Of a stretch of 5,497 nt of DNA, positions 1 to 5,497 are shown in pieces. Each line of letters begins with the position of its first letter. Position 1 is the stretch's first letter. The notes under the pieces are model-generated. The model was not told the origin of the DNA. It did not search any database and saw nothing but the letters and a program-made list of their open reading frames with translations. Both the position numbers and the translations under genes were made by a program. The stretch covers positions 1 to 5,497 of the forward strand of contig QEUY01000312.1 of NCBI GenBank assembly GCA_003577365.1, given 5' to 3'. Source of the stretch: Chloroflexota bacterium. GTDB lineage: Bacteria > Chloroflexota > Anaerolineae > Caldilineales > Caldilineaceae.

Positions 1-270
1 CTGATCGGCCCGTGGCCGTTGGACCGGCAGGCCCTGGCCCGGCTGGCCGAGGAAGCTCCCGATGTGGTGCTGGTCGCCGAAGGGGAGACCCCCGACGCGC
101 TCTCTGTCCAGATTCTTGAACACTATCCCGATCTGCCCGTGGTGCGGATCGGGCTGAGCCAGAACGTGGTGCGGCTCTACAGCTCGCGCACCATCCCAGC
201 CCACAGCACCGCCCTGATCGAAACCATCCGCAGTCTATCCATCCAGCATTTTGGAGATGCGCCGGCCTAG
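1..270 (+). CDS. 3' end of an unidentified gene; possible receiver-like (REC-like) domain
   Basis: This is an open frame entering from the left edge in frame 1 and ending at TAG 268-270, so about 89 residues of the C-terminus are visible and the true start lies outside. The visible part alternates hydrophobic strands and helices: a PDVVLVAEG strand, a helix rich in Ala/Leu, then HYPDLPVVRIGL, then VRLYSSRTIPAHS, and a final amphipathic helix, IETIRSLSIQHFG. This alternation resembles the second half of a response-regulator receiver fold or a degenerate version of it, but I see no phospho-acceptor Asp in a clear context, so I infer a pseudo-receiver only weakly. It reads the same way as the cytochrome gene and stops 65 bases before it, so it could be the first gene of the same operon and might have a regulatory role. 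It could equally be an unrelated hypothetical protein. That it is coding is fairly sure; the function is not. Confidence 0.6.
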   Translation: MIGPWPLDRQALARLAEEAPDVVLVAEGETPDALSVQILEHYPDLPVVRIGLSQNVVRLYSSRTIPAHSTALIETIRSLSIQHFGDAPA

Positions 271-321
271 CCCATGGACGGCGGACCCGACCCAGCCGAA
301 TCATACACCGGCACTGACAAT

Positions 322-326
322 GGAGG
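322..326 (+). promoter_or_regulatory. Ribosome-binding site of narC
   Basis: GGAGG lies nine bases before the ATG at 336. The next in-frame ATG (348) would be 21 bases away, so this site favours 336 as the start. Confidence 0.75.
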
Positions 327-335
327 CGACTGTCC

Positions 336-1220
336 ATGCAATACTCCATGCGATCCGCAGATGTTTCCAGACGCCGGCTCGACGCCGTCCGGCGTGTGGG
401 CGCGCTCTGTCTGCTGGCGAGCATCCTTCTGACGGCGCATCCGGTCACCGCCGCGCCCGCCGCCCAAACACCGGCGGCGGGAGAGAAGATCTTTCAGGAG
501 AAATGTACCGCCTGCCACACCATCGGCAAGGGGCCGCTGGTAGGCCCTGATCTCCAGGGCGTCACCCAGACGCGCGACCGGGCCTGGCTGACGCGCTGGA
601 TCATGCAGCCCGATGTGGTCTTGGCCGAGCAGGACCCCACCGCCGTGCAACTGCTCGCGCAATATAACAACGTGCCGATGCCCAATCTAGGGCTGAACGA
701 GAGCCAGGTCGCCGCGCTGCTCGCCTATCTCGAAAGCCAGGCGGGCGGTGCGGCGGGCGCGGTGCAGCCTGCTGCACCGGCAGCCCTGCCCGTCGGCGAC
801 CCGGCGGCGGGTAGGGCGCTCTTTATGGGCACGGCCCGTTTTCAGAATGGCGGCCCGCCTTGCTTGGCCTGCCACAGCATCGCCGGGATCGGGGCCTTGG
901 GCGGCGGCACGCTGGGGCCGGACTTGACCGCGGCTTTCAACAAGTACGGCGACGCCGGCCTGGCTGTCTTTCTGAACACCACGCCCACGCTGACGATGAA
1001 CGCCGTCTGGAGCCGCCAGCCCCTCACCCCCCAGGAGCAGGCCGACCTCTGGGCCTTTCTACAGCAGGCCTCGCTGGCGGCACGCGATCCTGCGACGCTC
1101 AACCAGTTGATCGGGCTGTCGGTGGTCGGGTGTGCCGCCCTGCTGCTGCTGGCCCAGCTTTGGTGGCGGCGGCGTCTGCGCGGCGTGCGCCGCCCCATGG
1201 TGGCCCGCGCCACCCACTAG
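336..1220 (+). CDS. narC: Membrane-anchored di-haem c-type cytochrome, NarC-like
   Basis: This 294-residue protein has two cytochrome c class I domains. The N-terminus is basic (SRRR, RR at about 11-20) and is followed by a hydrophobic stretch (about 21-38) and a VTAAP region, which is a Sec-type signal peptide with probable cleavage near residue 40. Haem site 1 is CTACH (57-61), with Met115 in VPMPNLGL as likely sixth ligand. An Ala/Gly/Pro linker (about 135-152) joins it to haem site 2, CLACH (176-180), with Met221 a likely ligand. A single membrane helix (about 257-277) followed by the basic tail WWRRRLRGVRR predicts an outward-facing cytochrome with the C-terminus in the cytoplasm. Thermus nar operons begin with a di-haem cytochrome gene, narC, whose product is needed for active nitrate reductase; some nitrite oxidoreductase operons also start with a cytochrome c gene. 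By position and architecture I infer the same role here: exchanging electrons with, or helping assemble, the downstream enzyme. The symbol rests on architecture and context, not on an alignment. Confidence 0.9.
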   Translation: MQYSMRSADVSRRRLDAVRRVGALCLLASILLTAHPVTAAPAAQTPAAGEKIFQEKCTACHTIGKGPLVGPDLQGVTQTRDRAWLTRWIMQPDVVLAEQDPTAVQLLAQYNNVPMPNLGLNESQVAALLAYLESQAGGAAGAVQPAAPAALPVGDPAAGRALFMGTARFQNGGPPCLACHSIAGIGALGGGTLGPDLTAAFNKYGDAGLAVFLNTTPTLTMNAVWSRQPLTPQEQADLWAFLQQASLAARDPATLNQLIGLSVVGCAALLLLAQLWWRRRLRGVRRPMVARATH

Positions 1221-1271
1221 CCGCCCAGACAAAGCAGCAGCATCACGCCACGTCTCACTCTCGTCGCCCTC

Positions 1272-1279
1272 AAGGAGGT
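1272..1279 (+). promoter_or_regulatory. Strong ribosome-binding site of narG that decides the start
   Basis: AAGGAGGT is a near-perfect anti-16S match, seven bases before the ATG at 1287. An in-frame GTG at 1278 overlaps this site and so cannot be the start; the three extra residues it would add should be left out. Confidence 0.9.
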
Positions 1280-1286
1280 GACCCAG

Positions 1287-4200
1287 ATGGGCTGGATCCA
1301 AGATATCGTCAACCCCAAAGCCCGCCAGTGGGAGGAATTCTACCGCAACCGCTGGCAGCACGATACGGTCATCCGCAGCACGCACGGCGTCAACTGCACC
1401 GGTGGCTGTTCCTGGGCCGTCTATGTAAAAGACGGCATCATCACCTGGGAGATGCAGCAGACCGATTACCCGTTGCTCGACTCGAATACGCCGCCCTACG
1501 AGCCGCGCGGCTGTCAGCGCGGCATTTCCGCCTCGTGGTATGTCTACAGCCCGATCCGCGTCAAATACCCCTACGTGCGCGGCGCGCTGCTTGACCTGTG
1601 GCGCGCGGCGCGGCGCACACATGACAACCCCATCGACGCCTGGGGAGCTATCGTCGCGGACGAGCAGAAGCGCCGCCGCTATCAGCAGGTGCGCGGCAAG
1701 GGCGGCTTCCGGCGCTCCACCTGGGATGAAGTGCTGGAGATCGTCGCCGCCTCCTGTCTCTACACAGCCAAAACCTGGGGGCCGGATCGGGTCTTCGGCT
1801 TCTCCCCCATCCCGGCTATGTCTTTTCTCTCTTATGCGGGCGGCTCGCGCTTTTTGCAGCTCTTTGGCGGCGTCAACATGAGCTTCTATGACTGGTACGC
1901 CGACCTGCCCAACGCCTTCCCCGAGGTGTGGGGCGACCAGACCGATGTCTGTGAGAGCGCCGACTGGTACAACGCCAAGTACATCGTCGCCATGGGGTCC
2001 AATCTCAGCATGACGCGCACGCCCGATGTCCACTTCATCTCCGAGGCGCGCCATGAGGGTGCTAAATTCGTCGTGATGGCTCCGGACTTCAGCCAGGTCG
2101 CCAAGTACTCGGACTGGTGGATCCCGATCCAGGCGGGCCAGGATAGCGCGCTGTGGATGGCCGTCAACCATGTCATCCTTAAGGAATTCCACGCCGACCG
2201 CCGAGCGCCCTATTTTGTGGACTACCTCAAACGCTACACCGATGGCCCGTTTCTGGTGACGCTGGAGCCGGACGAGGATGGGGAGGGCTACCGCGCCGGG
2301 CAGATGCTGCGTGCTAACCGTCTCGACCGCTACGCGCAGACGGAGAACGGCGACTGGAAGCTGCTGGTCTGGGACGAGCAGAGCAACGCGCCGCGCATGC
2401 CCAAGGGGTCGGTCGGGTTCCGCTGGCAGGAGGAGAAGGGCAAGTGGAACCTGAAGATGGAGGACGGGCTGGACGACAGCCCATTGGACCCGCTCCTGAC
2501 CTTCCTGGGCGAGCACGACGAGGTGGCGTCGATCGGCTTCCACGAGTTCGCCGCGGGGAGCCGGTCGCGGCGCGGCGTGCCGGCCAAGTACGTCGAGACC
2601 AGCGCAGGCCGGGTGTTGGTGACCACTGCCTTTGATCTGCTGATGGCCCAGTTCGGGGTGGGCCGTGGACTGCCGGGCGACTACCCGGCCGGCTATAACG
2701 AGGTCGCGCCCTACACGCCGGCCTGGCAGGAACAATACACCGGCATTGGCCGTGACACGGTGATCCGGCTGGCGCGCGAGTTCGCCGCCAACGCCGAAAA
2801 GACGCAGGGCCGCTCCATGATCATCGTCGGCGCCAGCGTCAACCACTGGTACAACAACAACCTGGGCTACCGCGCGCCGATCACGGCGCTGCTGCTGTGC
2901 GGCTGCTGTGGGCGCAATGGCGGCGGCATGAACCACTATGTGGGCCAGGAGAAGCTCTCGCTGGTCGCGCCGTGGACGAGTCTGGCCTTTGCCCTGGATT
3001 GGGTCAAACCGCCGCGCCGCCAGCAAAGCCCCCTCTGGCACTATGTGCACAGCGATCAGTGGCGTTACGAGGGCGACTTCACCGACTACGCGCCCGTCCC
3101 GCCGCAAGCGCGCTGGGCCAAGGGCCATGCCCTGGACCTGGGCGCGATGGCCGTCCATATGGGCTGGATGCCCTTCTATCCGCAGTTCGACCGCAACCCA
3201 TTGGCGTTGGTGCGCCAGGCCCAGGCTGCGGGGGCCGCCACCGACCAGGAGGTCGCCGGCTGGGTCGTGGGGCAGTTGCAGGACGATAAGCTGCATTTCG
3301 CCGTGGACGACCCGGACGCAGCCGAGAACTGGCCGCGCGTCTGGATCATCTGGCGCGGCAACGCCCTCCAGTCCAGCGCCAAGGGACATGAATTCTTTCT
3401 GCGTCACTACCTGGGCACGCACGACAACATTGTGGCCGAGGAACACGCCAAGGAGCGCGTGAAGACCGTCGCCTTCCGCGAACCCGCGCCGCGCGGCAAG
3501 ATGGACCTGGTGGTGGACCTCAACTTCCGTATGGACAGTTCAGCCCTCTACTCCGACATTGTGCTGCCCGCCGCTTTCTGGTACGAGAAGAACGACCTCA
3601 ACACCACCGACCTGCATTCCTTCGTCCACCCTTTGGGGGAGGCCGTGCCGCCGGTCTGGGAATCAAAGACCGACTGGGAGATCTTCAAGGCCTTCTCCAA
3701 GAAGGTCAGCGAACTGGCCGGGCAGTTCATGCCCGACCCGGTCAAGGACTTGGTGACCGTGCCGCTGCTGCATGACACGCCTGACGAACTGGCCCAGCCC
3801 TTTCCCCAGGACTGGCGCGCCGGCGAATGCGCCCCGATTCCGGGCAAGACCATGCCCCATCTGCGTGTGGTGGAGCGAGACTACACCAAGATATATCATC
3901 GCTTTATCTCGCTTGGCCCGCTGCTGCGCGAGGACGGTATGGCCGGCAACGGCGTGCATATCCCCGTCGCGCCGTTCTATGACGAATTGCTGAAGAACCC
4001 CGTGGGCGGTTCGCCCGACCCGCGCCACATGCGCTGCGTGGAATGGGATGGCCGCAAATATCCCTCCCTGGAGGATGCGCTGGACGCGGCCAACGTGCTG
4101 CTCCACCTAGCGCCGGAGACCAACGGCGAGGTCAGCTATACGGCCTTCAAACACGAAGAGGAGCAGATCGGCCTGCCCCTGGCCGATCTGGCCGAGAAAG

Positions 4201-4937
4201 TGCGCAGCGTGCGCATGAAATTCCATGACCTCACGCGCCAGGTGCGGCGCACGCTCATCAGCCCTTGCTGGAGCGGCATGGTCAACGACGGCCGCGCCTA
4301 TGCCGCCTGGTGTCTCAATGTGGAGCGGCTGGTCCCCTGGCGCACCCTCACCGGTCGCCAGCACTTTTACATCGACCACCCCTACTATCTGGACTTTGGC
4401 GAACATCTGCCCACCTTCAAGCCCAAGCTCGACCCGCGCAAGACGGGCGACATCGTGCTCAGCCCCGTGGACGACCAGAGTCTGGTGCTCAACTATATCA
4501 CGCCCCACGGCAAGTGGAACATCCATTCGACCTATAAGGACAACCACCGCATGCTCACGCTCTCGCGCGGCATGGACCCTGTCTGGATCAACGACCAGGA
4601 CGCCGCACGCGTTGGGCTGGTGGACAACGACTGGGTAGAGGTCTACAACGACAACGGGGTGGTGGTGGCGCGCGTCTCGGTCAGCGCGCGCATCCAGCCG
4701 GGAACCTGTTTCTACTATCACGCCGTGGAACGCACGATCTTTATCCCCAAATCCCAGATACGCGGGGGCCGGCGCGCCGGCGGCCACAACAGCTTGACGC
4801 GCACCCGCATCAACCCAGTGCAACTGGCGGGCGGCTATGCCCAGTTCACCTATGGCTTCAACTACTGGGGGCCTATCGGCGTCTTCACGCGTGATACCTA
4901 CTGTGTGGTCAGAAAGCTAGAGAAGCTGGAATGGTAA
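1287..4937 (+). CDS. narG: Respiratory nitrate reductase alpha subunit (NarG) / nitrite oxidoreductase alpha (NxrA) family, molybdopterin catalytic subunit
   Basis: This 1216-residue protein is close to the length of E. coli NarG (1247) and collinear with it from memory throughout. It reduces nitrate to nitrite at a Mo-bisMGD centre, or catalyses the reverse in nitrite oxidisers. Visible landmarks are: the N-terminal block FYRNRWQHD; the FS0 [4Fe-4S] ligand motif H33-x3-C37-x3-C41-x34-C76 (His as first ligand, as in NarG); YDWYADLP with Asp202, matching the Mo-ligating Asp222 of E. coli; TDVCESADWYNA (219-230); GRSMIIVGA and CGCCGRNGGG (about 509-547); LYSDIVLPAAFWYEK; and a C-terminal dinucleotide-binding domain (about 1020-1216) with LVPWRTLTGRQ, HSTYKDN and YGFNYWGP. 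There is no twin-arginine signal, so a cytoplasmic active site is predicted. The C-terminus is shorter than in E. coli, ending soon after VVRKL. It follows narC by 66 bases and precedes narH by 48. No frameshift or missing ligand is seen. Membership of the family is near certain; the physiological direction is not decided by the sequence. Confidence 0.97.
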   Translation: MGWIQDIVNPKARQWEEFYRNRWQHDTVIRSTHGVNCTGGCSWAVYVKDGIITWEMQQTDYPLLDSNTPPYEPRGCQRGISASWYVYSPIRVKYPYVRGALLDLWRAARRTHDNPIDAWGAIVADEQKRRRYQQVRGKGGFRRSTWDEVLEIVAASCLYTAKTWGPDRVFGFSPIPAMSFLSYAGGSRFLQLFGGVNMSFYDWYADLPNAFPEVWGDQTDVCESADWYNAKYIVAMGSNLSMTRTPDVHFISEARHEGAKFVVMAPDFSQVAKYSDWWIPIQAGQDSALWMAVNHVILKEFHADRRAPYFVDYLKRYTDGPFLVTLEPDEDGEGYRAGQMLRANRLDRYAQTENGDWKLLVWDEQSNAPRMPKGSVGFRWQEEKGKWNLKMEDGLDDSPLDPLLTFLGEHDEVASIGFHEFAAGSRSRRGVPAKYVETSAGRVLVTTAFDLLMAQFGVGRGLPGDYPAGYNEVAPYTPAWQEQYTGIGRDTVIRLAREFAANAEKTQGRSMIIVGASVNHWYNNNLGYRAPITALLLCGCCGRNGGGMNHYVGQEKLSLVAPWTSLAFALDWVKPPRRQQSPLWHYVHSDQWRYEGDFTDYAPVPPQARWAKGHALDLGAMAVHMGWMPFYPQFDRNPLALVRQAQAAGAATDQEVAGWVVGQLQDDKLHFAVDDPDAAENWPRVWIIWRGNALQSSAKGHEFFLRHYLGTHDNIVAEEHAKERVKTVAFREPAPRGKMDLVVDLNFRMDSSALYSDIVLPAAFWYEKNDLNTTDLHSFVHPLGEAVPPVWESKTDWEIFKAFSKKVSELAGQFMPDPVKDLVTVPLLHDTPDELAQPFPQDWRAGECAPIPGKTMPHLRVVERDYTKIYHRFISLGPLLREDGMAGNGVHIPVAPFYDELLKNPVGGSPDPRHMRCVEWDGRKYPSLEDALDAANVLLHLAPETNGEVSYTAFKHEEEQIGLPLADLAEKVRSVRMKFHDLTRQVRRTLISPCWSGMVNDGRAYAAWCLNVERLVPWRTLTGRQHFYIDHPYYLDFGEHLPTFKPKLDPRKTGDIVLSPVDDQSLVLNYITPHGKWNIHSTYKDNHRMLTLSRGMDPVWINDQDAARVGLVDNDWVEVYNDNGVVVARVSVSARIQPGTCFYYHAVERTIFIPKSQIRGGRRAGGHNSLTRTRINPVQLAGGYAQFTYGFNYWGPIGVFTRDTYCVVRKLEKLEW

Positions 4938-4973
4938 AGCGCCTATTCTGCCGGCAGGAAAAACATCACTTCT

Positions 4974-4978
4974 AGGAG
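4974..4978 (+). promoter_or_regulatory. Ribosome-binding site of narH
   Basis: AGGAG (continuing as AGGAGAGGT) lies seven bases before the ATG at 4986, in the short spacer after the narG stop. It supports translation of narH from a shared transcript. Confidence 0.85.
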
Positions 4979-4985
4979 AGGTATA

Positions 4986-5497
4986 ATGGATATACGCGCG
5001 CAGGTTTCGATGGTCTTCCATCTGGACAAATGCATTGGCTGCCACACTTGTAGCATCGCCTGTAAAAATATCTGGACCGACCGCAAGGGCGCTGAATACA
5101 TGTGGTGGAACAATGTGGAGACCAAGCCGGGCACAGGCTTTCCCACGCGATGGGAGGATCAGGAGAAGTACAAAGGCGGCTGGGAAAAGAAGGGGGATGA
5201 GCTGCAGCTCAAGCTGCAAGGGCGAGCGGGCGGGCTGTCCAACATCTTCTTCAACCCCAACTTGCCCACGCTGGACGACTACTACGAGCCGTGGACCTAC
5301 GACTACGAGCATCTCTTCACCGCGCCCGAAGGGGACGATCAGCCGACGGCGCAGGCCATCTCGCTGATCACCGGCGAGAAGATGGACACCATCGAGGCCG
5401 GGCCGAACTGGGATGACGACCTGGGCGGTTCGCCGGTCTATGCCGCCAACGACCCCAACCTCAAGGCGCTGAGCGAAGAGGAACGGGCGCAGATGAG
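4986..5497 (+). CDS. narH: Respiratory nitrate reductase beta subunit (NarH) / NxrB, Fe-S electron-transfer subunit, 3' end outside the window
   Basis: The frame is open to the right edge with no stop, giving the first 170 residues of a protein normally around 500 long. The start MDIRAQVSMVFHLDKCIGCHTC matches the NarH N-terminus closely. The first ferredoxin-like cluster motif is C16-x2-C19-x2-C22-x3-C26, the same positions as in E. coli NarH. It is followed by the family signatures NNVETKPGTGFP, QEKYKGGW, LDDYYEPW, LFTAPEG, SLITGEKM and GPNWDDDLGG. The remaining cysteine groups of the other clusters lie beyond the window. The subunit binds NarG on the cytoplasmic side and passes electrons along its Fe-S clusters between the NarI haems and the FS0 cluster of NarG. 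It is the third gene of the apparent narC-narG-narH operon. The visible part alone does not separate nitrate reductase from nitrite oxidoreductase use. Confidence 0.97.
   Translation, partial: MDIRAQVSMVFHLDKCIGCHTCSIACKNIWTDRKGAEYMWWNNVETKPGTGFPTRWEDQEKYKGGWEKKGDELQLKLQGRAGGLSNIFFNPNLPTLDDYYEPWTYDYEHLFTAPEGDDQPTAQAISLITGEKMDTIEAGPNWDDDLGGSPVYAANDPNLKALSEEERAQM

Noticed and set aside
271..335. Search for an FNR/Crp-type operator (TTGAT-N4-ATCAA) or sigma-70 promoter before narC
   Set aside because: No match to either was seen in the spacer; the promoter is probably further upstream, outside or within the partial gene.
251..550. 99-codon + frame overlapping the upstream gene end and the start of narC
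   Set aside because: It is out of frame with the signal peptide and first haem site of narC, of low-complexity composition, and has no good ribosome-binding site.
1168..1194. Inverted repeat GGCGGCG / CGCCGCC with a 13-base loop near the end of narC
   Set aside because: It lies in coding sequence for the Arg-rich tail and has no T-tract, so it is not a terminator; GC-rich Arg/Ala codons explain it.
1059..3446. Very long open frame (795 codons) on the minus strand, antisense to narC and narG
   Set aside because: Its codons lie exactly opposite narG codons, so a stop would need TTA, CTA or TCA in narG; these are rare in this GC-rich gene. The protein has no family features, while narG on the + strand is unmistakable.
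4107..4823. 238-codon minus-strand frame opposite the 3' part of narG
   Set aside because: It arises from the same lack of TTA/CTA/TCA codons in narG; no recognisable protein features.
4982..4987. TATAAT, a perfect -10-like hexamer
   Set aside because: It overlaps the narH start codon and has no -35-like sequence about 17 bases upstream; it lies inside the translation-initiation region of an apparent operon.

Overview
The window holds a respiratory nitrate reductase-type gene cluster, all on the + strand. In order it contains the 3' end of an unidentified gene, a complete membrane-anchored di-haem cytochrome c gene (narC-like), a complete molybdopterin catalytic subunit gene (narG, or nxrA if the enzyme runs in reverse), and the 5' third or so of the iron-sulfur subunit gene (narH/nxrB), which runs off the right edge.

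The DNA is GC-rich with strongly GC-biased third codon positions. Shine-Dalgarno sites are strong, including a near-perfect AAGGAGGT before narG. A c-type cytochrome gene directly upstream of narG-narH is known from the Thermus thermophilus narCGHJI operon. A similar layout occurs in cytoplasm-facing nitrite oxidoreductase clusters (Nitrobacter; the Chloroflexota nitrite oxidiser Nitrolancea). It is not the enterobacterial narGHJI layout. A GC-rich Chloroflexota or Thermus-like bacterium is my best guess, but nothing here fixes the taxon.

Layout: 1-270, C-terminal end of a small receiver-like or hypothetical protein; 271-335, spacer with the narC ribosome-binding site; 336-1220, narC; 1221-1286, spacer with the narG ribosome-binding site; 1287-4937, narG; 4938-4985, spacer with the narH ribosome-binding site; 4986-end, narH. 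Spacers are 48-66 bases and no convincing terminator or promoter is visible in them, so the genes are probably co-transcribed. narJ (chaperone) and narI (haem b membrane anchor) would be expected next, beyond the window.

How they work together: NarG reduces nitrate to nitrite (or oxidises nitrite) at a Mo-bisMGD centre and carries the FS0 cluster. NarH relays electrons through its Fe-S clusters to a NarI-type anchor. The di-haem cytochrome, exported and held by a C-terminal helix, sits on the outer face of the membrane, where it can exchange electrons with the quinol/haem b part or with soluble carriers. NarG lacks a Tat signal, so the active site should be cytoplasmic. The sequence alone cannot decide between nitrate reduction and nitrite oxidation.
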